From positions 4,430,970-4,466,212 of the forward strand of contig NZ_MPPL01000001.1 of NCBI RefSeq assembly GCF_001911425.1: a DNA stretch of 35,243 nt, in the 5' to 3' direction. This DNA is from Mucilaginibacter polytrichastri. Lineage in GTDB: Bacteria > Bacteroidota > Bacteroidia > Sphingobacteriales > Sphingobacteriaceae. The notes beneath the pieces are model-generated. The model was not told where the DNA came from and searched no databases. It saw nothing but the letters and a program-made list of their open reading frames with translations. A program made the position numbers and the translations under genes. This document shows, piece after piece, positions 9,353 to 17,895 of the stretch (position 1 is its first letter; each line of letters starts with the position of its first letter).

Positions 9353-10672
9353 CTACAGCCTGCCGTCTACCAGTGCTTTAGGCAATATGCTTTTCACATC
9401 ATAAATTACACGATGAGGCTTGCAATATTTTTCAAGATCTATTTGCATAAACTCATCATGAGAAACTGCTAATATTACTACATCAAAATTATTTTGAGGA
9501 TCAATTTTTTGGGATGCAGTTAATCCGTATTCATGCTTTACTTCTTCAGGATCGGCAAGTGGGTCATAAATACTCACATTAGTATTGTATGATTTTAATG
9601 TATTTATAATGTCCACAACCTTTGTATTCCTTACATCAGGGCAATTCTCTTTAAAGGTAACACCTAGTACCAACACATTAGCGTCTTTAACGGCAATGTT
9701 TTTAAGTATCATTAACTTTATAACCTCATGAGCCACATACTCACCAATGCCATCATTTAAGCGCCTGCCTGCAAGTATAATTTCGGGATGGTATCCAACC
9801 TCCTGTGCCTTTTGGGCCAGGTAGTAAGGATCAACACCTATACAATGACCGCCTACAAGGCCCGGTTTAAAATCAAGGAAATTCCATTTGGTATTGGCTG
9901 CTGCCAAAACTTCATCGGTAGCAATATCCAAACGGTTAAATATTTTAGCAAGCTCGTTTATAAATGCAATATTTATATCTCTCTGTGCATTTTCTATAAC
10001 CTTTGCAGCTTCGGCTACTTTTATAGAGGCTGCCTTAAAAGTACCGGCTTCAATTATTGAACCATACAGGCCGTCTATTTTTTCTGCAATTTCGGGGGTT
10101 GATCCGGAAGTGATCTTTAATATCTTAGAAACCGTATGCTTTTTATCACCCGGGTTAATACGCTCGGGCGAGTACCCTAAAAAGAAACCCTCATTAAATT
10201 TTAAGCCCGATTCTTTTTCTAAAACTGGCGCACATTCATCTTCTGTTACGCCGGGATAAACGGTTGACTCATAAATAATAATATCACCCTGTTTAATAAC
10301 CTTCCCTACCGTTGCGCTTGCTTTATATAGCGGTGTTAAATCGGGTCTGTTATTTTTGTCTATAGGTGTTGGTACTGTTACAATATATGTATTACACGTT
10401 TTTAAGGCTTCAATATCGCTGCTGCACAGCAAACCGATGTGGTTGATATCCTCTTTAATTAGTACTTTTTGCAAATCGTCTTCCGCAATTTCGCGTGTGC
10501 GGTCGTAATTGTTATTTAGTTCAGCTATTCTCGCTGCGTTAATATCAAAGCCTATTACTTTATATTTTTTCGCAAATTCAACAGCAAGTGGCAAACCTAC
10601 ATAGCCCAACCCTATAATCGCTATTTTAAAATCGGTAAAAGTAGTTGGTGCGTTATTATTATCGTTAACCAT
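9353..10672 (-). CDS. Nucleotide sugar dehydrogenase (UDP-N-acetylhexosamine 6-dehydrogenase, WbpO/TviB-like)
   Basis: A 439-residue cytoplasmic enzyme of the UDP-glucose/GDP-mannose dehydrogenase family. The NAD-binding Rossmann loop is IIGLGYVGLP (GLGYVG at 21-26), and YESTVYPGVTEDECAPVLE and GYSPERINPGD follow. The catalytic cysteine is Cys277 in VGGHCIGVDPYY, and the C-terminal UDP-binding domain contains VLGVTFKENCPDVRNT. The reaction is a two-step NAD-dependent oxidation of the C6 alcohol of a UDP-sugar to the uronic acid. The FKENCPDVRN and SPERINPGD text resembles the enzymes acting on UDP-GlcNAc/UDP-GalNAc (TviB, WbpO, WbpA, WecC) more than UDP-glucose. This predicts an N-acetylhexosaminuronic acid in the polymer. 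No matching C4 epimerase is in the window. Confidence 0.92.
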   Translation of the reverse strand: MVNDNNNAPTTFTDFKIAIIGLGYVGLPLAVEFAKKYKVIGFDINAARIAELNNNYDRTREIAEDDLQKVLIKEDINHIGLLCSSDIEALKTCNTYIVTVPTPIDKNNRPDLTPLYKASATVGKVIKQGDIIIYESTVYPGVTEDECAPVLEKESGLKFNEGFFLGYSPERINPGDKKHTVSKILKITSGSTPEIAEKIDGLYGSIIEAGTFKAASIKVAEAAKVIENAQRDINIAFINELAKIFNRLDIATDEVLAAANTKWNFLDFKPGLVGGHCIGVDPYYLAQKAQEVGYHPEIILAGRRLNDGIGEYVAHEVIKLMILKNIAVKDANVLVLGVTFKENCPDVRNTKVVDIINTLKSYNTNVSIYDPLADPEEVKHEYGLTASQKIDPQNNFDVVILAVSHDEFMQIDLEKYCKPHRVIYDVKSILPKALVDGRL

Positions 10673-10685
10673 TTTATACAGTAGA

Positions 10686-13049
10686 TTATTGTTTTTTTAG
10701 AAATTTAAAAAACCTGGCCATCCCTTTTTTATCCTTTTCTTCTTCAACACCATAACCGCCATAACCATATCCATAACCGTAACCACGTGCCTGTTCTTTA
10801 CTGGCATCATTCATCACAATAGAGAGGTTATTGATTTTCTTATTGTCGTAAATATCTTTTACTATACTTAAATTTTCTTTAAAAGTATAGCCGTACCTAA
10901 CCACGTAAATGCAGGTATCTATAAACTTTGATAGTGTAAAGGCATCGGCCACCTGCCCAATAGGTGAGGTATCTATAATTATATAATCAAACATATCACG
11001 CAGCGTGGCAATCATCTCTTCCAACCGTGCAGTTAATAGCAACTCTGCAGGGTTAGGAGGTATAGGCCCTGCCGGAATTATATAAAGCCCGGATAAAAGC
11101 TTTTCGGAAAAAATTATATCTTCTATTTTTATTTGCGGATCTACCAGGAAATTAGATATCCCCTTCCCTTGAGCTGCCAAACCCAGGTCTGCCAAAATCT
11201 TAGGCTTACGGATATCAAATTCAAGCAGTACCACTCTTTTACCTGTTAATACCAAACTCGAAGCCAGGTTAATACTAAAAAATGTTTTCCCTTCGCCACT
11301 GCGGCTAGATGTAACCATTATTACCTTGTTTTCTTTGCCCGGGTTTGTAAAATGTAAATTAGACCGAACAAGCCTAAACCGTTCTGCAATTGCAGACCTT
11401 GCGTTATGTGAGATAACCAGGGTTTCATTGACATCATTATGCGTAATTTCTCCTAAAATAGGAACGGCAATCACATTTGTAACATCATCAACAGATTGAA
11501 TTTTTGTATTAAACTGTTCTCTTAAGGCAATACTGGCCACAGGGAAAGCCAAACCGGCAATAAATGCTATTAAATAGATGATTAACCGCTTGGGTTTTAC
11601 AGGCGTTTTCTCGACGTAAGCCGGGTCAACAATCCTGAAACTCGATACTGCAGATGCCAGAGATATAGAAGCCTCTTCTCTTTTTTGCAACAAGTACCCA
11701 TAAAGCGTTTCTTTAATAACCTGCTGGCGCTTAATATCCGTCAGCCCTCTTTCTAAGGTAGGTACTGTATTCATACGGGAATTAAATGACCCGATCTTCT
11801 TGTTCAGATCGCCACGGGTCATCACCAAACCTTGCTTAATATTTTTCAGGTTCTCCATAATATTAGTACGAAGTGTTTCTAACTGATTATCTAACCGGGA
11901 AATAAGCGGGCTGTTGTTCTGAACATTTAAAAGCAGGCGGGTACGCTCTGATTGTAAACCATTAAAACTTTCTATTAAACCTGTTAAAGTTTTATCTTCA
12001 ATACCTAGTGTACTTGGTACAAGGCTAAACTTATTGTCTGGCTTCCTTAAATAACTTTCTATTGAACTAAGAATGTTTATTTGTATCTCAATGTCATTAG
12101 CTTTGTTCGTATAATCGCTGGATTGCTGTATGTAAACCCCTGCATTGGTAGGAATGTCTATAATATCATTCTTCTTTTTGTAGGTTTCAACATTCTTTTC
12201 TACACCTGTTAACTCCGCTAAGATGTAACTGAGGCGGTCGTCAATAAACTTAACCGTATTTTTAGCCAGTAAGTTTTTATCCTCAATGGCTTCCTGGTTA
12301 TAATCTTCAACCAGTTTATTTAATATGTCTAATCCTTTTTGCGGTATGGCATCAATAAGGTTTAATGAAAGTACCGATGCGTCTTTATTTACAGGCTCTA
12401 TTGCAATTATTCTATTATAATAAAAGCTTAAATCCCTTATATCATTAAACTTAATATTATAGGCTTTCCCAACCTGCAGCGCCGGCGTGGGCATTACAGT
12501 AAAAACAGCATAAGGCAATGCTATTTTTTGCCCAAAATTGTAGCGTACTGCTGCACCTTTTTCGTCTTTTAACTCAAATACCGATTTGTCAATAACCGTA
12601 AATGAAAGTATTTTGTTACTTGCCAGAGAATCAACACTTGTTAACAGAATGTGTAGAGGATTAATTTTACCGTATAGTTCTGTAGTTTTAATGGTACCAA
12701 CCGAGTAAACAGAAGTTTGCATATTAAGGTCGCTTAAAACCCTTTGCATTAATCTTTTACTTTTTAAAACCTCCATCTCGTTATTGATACTTTCTGATGA
12801 TTTGAAAATATCCATATCAATCACAGATGCCGAACTTCCTAAATTGCCACCCCCATTTTTATCATCTTTTATGAGTATTGATGCACTGATATTATACTCG
12901 GGTACAGCATACCGCAAATAAACAACGGCAGCAAACATGGTAATTACAACCGATAGAATGAACCACGGCCACGCACGTAGTATTTTTAAAACCAAATCTT
13001 TAAAAACGGCATTATTGGGTTGATCCAATGGCAAATTAATGTCCTTCAT
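10686..13049 (-). CDS. wzc: Polysaccharide co-polymerase with BY-kinase domain (Wzc-like)
   Basis: A 787-residue inner-membrane protein. The domain order is an N-terminal Wzz domain with membrane helix 1 (about 29-46), a long periplasmic coiled-coil region, the GNVR-type segment around TLERGLTDIKRQQV, membrane helix 2 (about 489-509), then a cytoplasmic bacterial tyrosine kinase. The kinase has Walker A SGEGKT (584-589), Walker A' LLEFDIRKP (608-616) and Walker B IIIDTSPIG (690 on). The C-terminal tyrosine cluster is a run of GY repeats (about 756-767, five Tyr) that serves for autophosphorylation in Wzc/CapB proteins. It controls polymerisation and export together with Wza, whose gene is 6 bases upstream. 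No Wzb-type phosphatase gene is in the window. Confidence 0.93.
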   Translation of the reverse strand: MKDINLPLDQPNNAVFKDLVLKILRAWPWFILSVVITMFAAVVYLRYAVPEYNISASILIKDDKNGGGNLGSSASVIDMDIFKSSESINNEMEVLKSKRLMQRVLSDLNMQTSVYSVGTIKTTELYGKINPLHILLTSVDSLASNKILSFTVIDKSVFELKDEKGAAVRYNFGQKIALPYAVFTVMPTPALQVGKAYNIKFNDIRDLSFYYNRIIAIEPVNKDASVLSLNLIDAIPQKGLDILNKLVEDYNQEAIEDKNLLAKNTVKFIDDRLSYILAELTGVEKNVETYKKKNDIIDIPTNAGVYIQQSSDYTNKANDIEIQINILSSIESYLRKPDNKFSLVPSTLGIEDKTLTGLIESFNGLQSERTRLLLNVQNNSPLISRLDNQLETLRTNIMENLKNIKQGLVMTRGDLNKKIGSFNSRMNTVPTLERGLTDIKRQQVIKETLYGYLLQKREEASISLASAVSSFRIVDPAYVEKTPVKPKRLIIYLIAFIAGLAFPVASIALREQFNTKIQSVDDVTNVIAVPILGEITHNDVNETLVISHNARSAIAERFRLVRSNLHFTNPGKENKVIMVTSSRSGEGKTFFSINLASSLVLTGKRVVLLEFDIRKPKILADLGLAAQGKGISNFLVDPQIKIEDIIFSEKLLSGLYIIPAGPIPPNPAELLLTARLEEMIATLRDMFDYIIIDTSPIGQVADAFTLSKFIDTCIYVVRYGYTFKENLSIVKDIYDNKKINNLSIVMNDASKEQARGYGYGYGYGGYGVEEEKDKKGMARFFKFLKKQ

Positions 13050-13055
13050 TTTATT

Positions 13056-13847
13056 TTAGAGTACTCTTGAAAGGATTACAGTTAAGATAGTAGCGGCGGC
13101 AATGATAAGTGAAATATTACGCGCATTAGTGGAAGCCTGAACTGCTCTTATGCCATCGGGCTCAACATATATCACATCATTTTGCTGCAGATAAAAATAT
13201 GGTGAGTTTAAAATAGATTTGTTGTTTAAATTTAATCGTACCATTGTACGGCTATCACCGCTTTTTCTGATAAGAAGAACGTTTTCCCGTTTACCATACA
13301 TAGTCATATCCCCGGCAAGCCCCAGCGCTTCTAAAATATTAACCTGATCATTCTGAAGGATGTATGTTGATGGCCTGTTAACCTCGCCAATAACAGTGAT
13401 CCTAAAATTCACAAAGCTTATATTTACAATAGGGTTTTTAACATAACCCTTTATACTTTCTGTTAACTTATCTGCCGCAGCCTCTTTGCTAAGGCCAGAT
13501 ACCTGAATTTTACCAACAACCGGGAAATTAATAAATCCGGCTTTATCAACTTCGTAGCCCTGGTTTTGACTGGTAGCTGTAGTTAAATTCTTACTTAGAT
13601 CTGCAGGGTTGGCAATGTTTGCAGCCCCATTATTGAAAAGTATATTCGACTCCGGGCTAAGCGTATTTACACTGATATTTAATATATCTCCAGATTGAAT
13701 TTTGGTTTCAGATAAATTTAGTATTTTTTCCTTATAAGCCGCCGAGTCTGTTAGATCACTAAAATAAACAAGGTTTCTTTTAGTGCCACACGAAGTTAGA
13801 ATAGAAACAAGGATAAAAGCTGTAATTATATATAAATATGACCTCAT
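13056..13847 (-). CDS. wza: Polysaccharide export outer-membrane lipoprotein (Wza-like)
   Basis: A 263-residue protein that is first in the operon. The lipobox LTSC gives lipidation at Cys20. The Poly_export region follows (IQSGDILNISVNTLSPES, then VDKAGFINFPVVGKIQVSGL), then an SLBB-type segment (ITVIGEVNRPSTYILQNDQ, ILEALGLAGD, YLQQNDVIYVEP). It ends with one hydrophobic helix (about 243-262, NISLIIAAATILTVILSRVL) instead of the amphipathic barrel helix of E. coli Wza. That form, shorter than the roughly 380 residues of E. coli Wza, is usual in Bacteroidota. It forms the export channel over Wzc. Its 5' flank has a TACATTTG promoter element and inverted repeats. Confidence 0.92.
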   Translation of the reverse strand: MRSYLYIITAFILVSILTSCGTKRNLVYFSDLTDSAAYKEKILNLSETKIQSGDILNISVNTLSPESNILFNNGAANIANPADLSKNLTTATSQNQGYEVDKAGFINFPVVGKIQVSGLSKEAAADKLTESIKGYVKNPIVNISFVNFRITVIGEVNRPSTYILQNDQVNILEALGLAGDMTMYGKRENVLLIRKSGDSRTMVRLNLNNKSILNSPYFYLQQNDVIYVEPDGIRAVQASTNARNISLIIAAATILTVILSRVL

Positions 13848-13896
13848 TAACTTTGGTTAAGTTTTTTCGATAAAGTATATGTGTAGTTAGGAAAAG

Positions 13897-13905
13897 GCAA
13901 ATGTA
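13897..13905 (-). promoter_or_regulatory. Candidate -7 element of the polysaccharide operon promoter
   Basis: On the minus strand the bases read TACATTTGC, an 8/8 match to the Bacteroidota -7 consensus TAnnTTTG. It would place transcription start about 40-45 bases before the wza ATG. I see no clear TTTG at -33. Instead, the expected -33 zone overlaps the sequence TTACTTATTTACAGAA (plus strand 13923-13938), a 13/16 match to the palindrome found near 23448. Confidence 0.55.
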
Positions 13906-14022
13906 TCTTTTTGAGATTGAAATTACTTATTTACAGAAAAAAAACATCTTAAAAGTCAGTAATTTACTATCCTAAATACCAAACAGAGTAAAATTGTGTA
14001 ACATTTATATTACCTGAATAAG

Positions 14023-14064
14023 CAATTATATAAACAATATAAAGTAAGCCAGTTTATATAATTG
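14023..14064. repeat. Perfect 13-bp inverted repeat, 16-base spacer
   Basis: CAATTATATAAAC at 14023-14035 is the exact reverse complement of GTTTATATAATTG at 14052-14064. It lies about 175-215 bases upstream of the wza start, in the divergent region. It could be an operator for a dimeric regulator or a hairpin. It has no T-run, so it is not an obvious terminator. AT-rich composition raises the chance of coincidence, but 13 matched pairs is long. Confidence 0.7.
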
Positions 14065-14070
14065 AAAAGT

Positions 14071-14095
14071 AGTTATATCCTTTATTTATATAACT
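14071..14095. repeat. 8-bp inverted repeat next to the 13-bp one
   Basis: AGTTATAT at 14071-14078 pairs with ATATAACT at 14088-14095 across a 9-base spacer. It starts 7 bases after the larger inverted repeat and shares its TTATAT/ATATAA core, so the two may be tandem binding sites. Confidence 0.5.
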
Positions 14096-14513
14096 TTTGT
14101 ATTAACAGACTAATCTGTAAATCCTTATTATTCAACACCAGCTATTTCACAACCATAGATTTTAAACCCTATCAGAAATATTGTTCATTTATACAATTAT
14201 CTAACCAGCACACCACAACCCCAAGTTGTGCAGACCTTCAATTTTCATTTTTCTCAAAAAAATATCTACAATAGCGTAATAGTATAATTTGTGTGTTTAA
14301 ACCTGTTTATGCATCTTTTTTGAAGCTATTTCAGCTCTAAAAAATCAGAAAACCGAATATGTACGAAATAAATTTGACGTCAGTTTTCAAAAAATGGTAC
14401 TTGCACAATTTGACTAAAATGAATGATACGTGAACAAAGTGGTTGAACCCTTTTCAATATGATCGCGTTACATTTACCTGAACACTAATGTAAACCTTAA
14501 TAATACGAGAGAG

Positions 14514-14891
14514 ATGAGAGTTAAACAGATTACAGACATGCCAGATGTAAACTATAACAGCGGCATACGTTCATTTCACTTGGTTGATAACTATCCAACC
14601 CAATTGAACAAAACAATTTCTAATAGTCTTTACATAGCCTATTCATCAAAAAGCCAGGAGTATCATCAAACGGCTCGCATACAAGTTACAGCAAACACAT
14701 TGCTGACCATGCGGCTAAGTATTTTTAATACAACGCTAATGATGATGAAGAGGATGCTGATGCGAATATGGTTATTTACCAGAAACACCCTGTTTTTTGT
14801 ATCGGCTGTATTGAGATTTATGTATCTGGCATTAGAGTTTGTAGTGCTTTTTATTAAATTCTTATTCACCCAAAAACACTGGAGTAATTAA
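14514..14891 (+). CDS. Doubtful small open frame, possible hydrophobic small protein
   Basis: A 125-codon frame from ATG to TAA that I do not recognise. The first 60 codons are polar (MRVKQITDMPDVNYNSGIRS). The remainder is Met/Leu/Phe-rich and ends in a strongly hydrophobic stretch (about residues 90-119) that could be a membrane helix. The next frame over the same DNA reads a charged segment, NDDEEDADANMVIYQKHP, which looks at least as protein-like. The region may therefore be a decayed gene with a frameshift near 14680-14740, or non-coding leader of the STAND gene. A GAGAGAG stretch lies just before the ATG. No homology is claimed. Confidence 0.25.
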   Translation: MRVKQITDMPDVNYNSGIRSFHLVDNYPTQLNKTISNSLYIAYSSKSQEYHQTARIQVTANTLLTMRLSIFNTTLMMMKRMLMRIWLFTRNTLFFVSAVLRFMYLALEFVVLFIKFLFTQKHWSN

Positions 14892-15041
14892 TGGATAAAT
14901 TTTTACCTGAACCAATGCGGTATACTCTTTAACCATACCACATTACCTAACAAGCGCTGTGTTAATAACCTAACCTTCGTGGATACTAAAAGCGCTCTTT
15001 AATAATGAGCAAAAATGTTTCCATGACCAATACAATAGAAA

Positions 15042-17636
15042 ATGAAAATAGTATTGCAACATGATCTCGAAAACCTAAAACAATGCCTGCTGGATACTGC
15101 CGGCATAACCTCGGTTACACCATCCATTTTTAGAGACCTTTCCTCACAGATCTACAAATCAACCAAAAAGCAAGTAAGCGATTCTACCTTAAAACGTATT
15201 TTCGGCTTTGCTGCCTACACCTTTCAACCCTCTTTGTATACATTAAATGTACTGGCAGAATTTTGTGATGTTGCTAGCTGGGCCGAGTTTTGTTCAAAAA
15301 ACAAACAAAGCTCACCGGCAGCTATTAAATCTGCAGCAGCACCAACCGAAAGTGATATCCTTTACAAAGCCTCAGAGCTGTCTCAGCACACTTTACAGGC
15401 ATTAAAAAACAAATCGGGCATACCATTCCCCCTAACCATACCGAGAGATTTCTTAGATGAGCACCTCGAAATTTTCTTACATACCGAATATCCGGTTACT
15501 ATACTTACTGCCCCTGCGGGTTATGGCAAAACCATTGGCCTTTGCCACTGGGTAGAAGAACAGCTAAATTTTAACAGAAGAGAGAACAATGGCAATATTA
15601 TACTTTTTTTGAGTGGCAAGGTTTTAAACCGTATTAGTAATCAGGACGACCTGCACCACTGGTTGCTTGCTTTACTGGGCATACCAATGGGCAATATTTT
15701 ACTGGCCGATAACTTTCAGCTACAGATACAGCAACATAAGTTTCACCTCATTATTGACAGCTTTGACAGCACATCCTTTAACCAGGAGCAACTAGACACG
15801 CTATATAGCATGCTTACTGATGTAATTTCTATTTACCAGGGCAATCCCAATTTTAAGATCATATTAACCATGCGGTCGGCATCGTGGTTAAATTTTAAAC
15901 GCGAATTACAACAGCAAAACAAATTCGACGACTGCTTTGTGGGTTTCATGAGCGACCACAATGAGGAGAGCAATGTAAGCTTGTTTACCGGCCACGAGAT
16001 ACAACTGATAAGCAGTAAAATAAAACCTGGCATTAAATTAATGCCGGCACTCGATTCTGAAATTGTATCTCTTTTTGGCTACCCGTTGTTTTTTCAATAT
16101 TACTACCAAAAAAACCCAAAAAACTTTGCTTTAAATGAGCTCGACATATTTAGCACCTATGAGGTAATCTATAACTTCATACTTGATAAAATATACACCG
16201 GCCGCTTTTGTACCGAAAAGGTATTATTAATACACCTGCTTGTAGATAACGGTAAGTTTAAGAAAGGCAACTTTTGTGTAGAGAAACTTAAAGTATATGA
16301 GGACCTAAAGGCCTACAATGCCGCTTATCAGGACATGAGTAGCATTGGCATTATCCGCGAAGTAAACTTTAGCGACGAAAGCGGTTATACCGAGTGTATT
16401 GAGTTTGTACACGTACGGATTTTAACTTATTGCATAGCCGCCAAGCTGGTGTATGATAACAATGATGTATTTGATGAAAAACTAATCGACAAGATCAGTC
16501 TCTTATTTGATAGCACAGTAAGGCTGCGAATCTTAAAATGGTGCATTTTTATTGCCCTTAAAAACAAGCAATACAGCATTTTTGATGCACTGCCGCGTAT
16601 AGAGCTGGTAGCATCAGAAAAAGCCCGGCTAATTAAATTTTTAAGCAAGGTTATAGAACAAGGCTTTTTTGGCACAGACAAAGACAGTGCAGCCGAAACA
16701 CCGTTTGATATTACCCGGCCAGGCTTGTTCAATTACTTTTTAGGGATGGAATTTATATCGCCTGAATATAGCGATGCCCTGCAAAGCCTGCTAAAATTAA
16801 ACCTGCAGGATAGCAGCAAAATATGGATCCATACCAGCATTGCTATAAACCATGTAATATCACTTAACAGCGAAGGATTGGAAGCCAGTATAGCCGCCTT
16901 AAAAATATTCCCGGCCGAAGCATTTTCAACATTCCATATTAACCCGCTCAATTGCCTCGAAACCATTTATTACTATTTAAAATATAACGTAGTTAAAAAA
17001 GAAGCTCTTACAGAAATTACACATTTTTGCTTTAACCCGCCTACCACCAAAAAACAGCTTAACCAGCTTGGCTCTAACTACGTGCTAAACCTTTTGGCCT
17101 TACATGTACTTTCTATTGCAGGTAATGCTAAGAAAAAGCTTCGGTTTACTCAGATATTGCACAATATTCACCACCAGAACGATCGTTTTGTGCCTGAATA
17201 TCATTTTTTTCTACTCATTAGTAGGGCTCATGTTTATGTATACATGGAAAAATTTGACGAGGCCACCAGCATTTATGAATTACTGATGATGGACTACCGG
17301 GATGACGAAAGTAAATTTACGCCCTACATGCGTATCTCTCTCGAAAACCTGGCTGCACGCCTCATTAAACATATAGCCACCCCACAGCAAATTACCAACA
17401 TGATAGAAAGAATGGCCAACACCATAGAAATAACTACTTACAAGCTATTCCAGGTTAATACGCTGGCTTATTATCTGGTGGCAGATAAAGCTAATAATGG
17501 CTCATCGGCCTACAAAACTTTGTACTTTAAGTTTATAAAAATTATGCGGTCAAACAGTTTTAATCCAAAAAGCTTTATACTTAAATACGATGAGCTAAAC
17601 CCACAAGACAATTTAACCACAACCATACTTAGATAA
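15042..17636 (+). CDS. STAND-type P-loop ATPase with N-terminal HTH-like domain, candidate regulator
   Basis: An 864-residue soluble protein. Residues 1-90 contain QVSDSTLKRIFGF and PSLYTLNVLAEFCDVASW. This pattern recurs at the N-terminus of many Bacteroidota proteins and resembles a DNA-binding HTH. After a linker, residues 126-250 form a P-loop domain: IPFPLTIPRDFLDEHL, Walker A TAPAGYGKT (156-164), Walker B FHLIIDSFDS (234-243), then IILTMRSASW, a sensor-like strand. The C-terminal 500 residues look all-helical, as in the TPR-like arms of MalT/NACHT-type STAND switches. It faces away from the exopolysaccharide operon across about 1.2 kb and may control it. A defence role is conceivable but has no visible effector domain. 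The ATG at 15042 keeps the whole HTH-like domain. Confidence 0.75.
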   Translation: MKIVLQHDLENLKQCLLDTAGITSVTPSIFRDLSSQIYKSTKKQVSDSTLKRIFGFAAYTFQPSLYTLNVLAEFCDVASWAEFCSKNKQSSPAAIKSAAAPTESDILYKASELSQHTLQALKNKSGIPFPLTIPRDFLDEHLEIFLHTEYPVTILTAPAGYGKTIGLCHWVEEQLNFNRRENNGNIILFLSGKVLNRISNQDDLHHWLLALLGIPMGNILLADNFQLQIQQHKFHLIIDSFDSTSFNQEQLDTLYSMLTDVISIYQGNPNFKIILTMRSASWLNFKRELQQQNKFDDCFVGFMSDHNEESNVSLFTGHEIQLISSKIKPGIKLMPALDSEIVSLFGYPLFFQYYYQKNPKNFALNELDIFSTYEVIYNFILDKIYTGRFCTEKVLLIHLLVDNGKFKKGNFCVEKLKVYEDLKAYNAAYQDMSSIGIIREVNFSDESGYTECIEFVHVRILTYCIAAKLVYDNNDVFDEKLIDKISLLFDSTVRLRILKWCIFIALKNKQYSIFDALPRIELVASEKARLIKFLSKVIEQGFFGTDKDSAAETPFDITRPGLFNYFLGMEFISPEYSDALQSLLKLNLQDSSKIWIHTSIAINHVISLNSEGLEASIAALKIFPAEAFSTFHINPLNCLETIYYYLKYNVVKKEALTEITHFCFNPPTTKKQLNQLGSNYVLNLLALHVLSIAGNAKKKLRFTQILHNIHHQNDRFVPEYHFFLLISRAHVYVYMEKFDEATSIYELLMMDYRDDESKFTPYMRISLENLAARLIKHIATPQQITNMIERMANTIEITTYKLFQVNTLAYYLVADKANNGSSAYKTLYFKFIKIMRSNSFNPKSFILKYDELNPQDNLTTTILR

Positions 17637-17668
17637 ACGCTTTAACCAGCAATAAAAGCGCTCCGTTA

Positions 17669-17706
17669 GAGGCTGTCTCATAAATTTGGGGACAGCCTCT
17701 TTTCTT
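17669..17706 (+). terminator. Intrinsic terminator after the STAND gene
   Basis: A 9-bp perfect stem, GAGGCTGTC (17669-17677) with GACAGCCTC (17691-17699), encloses a 13-base loop and is followed by a T-rich run. It lies 33 bases after the stop codon. Confidence 0.8.
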
Positions 17707-17839
17707 TAATTTGTTCGGGCAGGTGGTAGAGAATCTTTTCGTATAACTTTTAAGCCGGCTCCAACTTTTGTAACAAAGTAACCAACAGTTCAATCTGTAT
17801 GAGATTAGGCACAAGCCATCTTGTTACTTGTTTCTAACA

Positions 17840-17870
17840 TTTGATTCTTGATTGTATTTTCATAACTTGT
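17840..17870 (+). promoter_or_regulatory. Candidate promoter of the GS-like/kinase/phosphatase cassette
   Basis: TTTG at 17840-17843, then exactly 19 bases, then TAACTTGT at 17863-17870. The spacing and -33 box fit the Bacteroidota promoter consensus, but the -7 box matches TAnnTTTG in only four of six fixed positions. The ATG of the first gene is 26 bases downstream of the -7 box. Confidence 0.45.
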
Positions 17871-17895
17871 CACTACTCATACATTAAAACCGGTA

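Larger units (their letters stand above)
13848..14513. other. Divergent AT-rich intergenic region between the polysaccharide operon and the plus-strand genes
   Basis: About 670 bases with no convincing gene. A short plus-strand reading frame at 14062-14274 begins with TTG and looks like chance. The region holds the wza promoter candidate near 13900 and two inverted repeats at 14023-14064 and 14071-14095. A weak plus-strand promoter candidate also lies here: TTG at 14443, a 23-base spacer, and TACATTTA at 14469-14476. The rest is AT-rich sequence without recognisable features. Confidence 0.7.

Noticed and set aside
14062..14274. 70-codon plus-strand open frame
   Set aside because: Starts with TTG directly at an inverted repeat, has low-complexity Ser/Tyr/Phe composition and no ribosome-binding context; probably chance in AT-rich DNA.
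14987..17663. 11-bp direct repeat TAAAAGCGCTC at 14987-14997 and 17653-17663 flanking the STAND gene
   Set aside because: Too short, no transposase or target-site features; it could be chance, so no mobile element is claimed.
17629..17814. 61-codon minus-strand open frame
   Set aside because: Overlaps the STAND gene end and runs through the terminator hairpin; no protein-like features.
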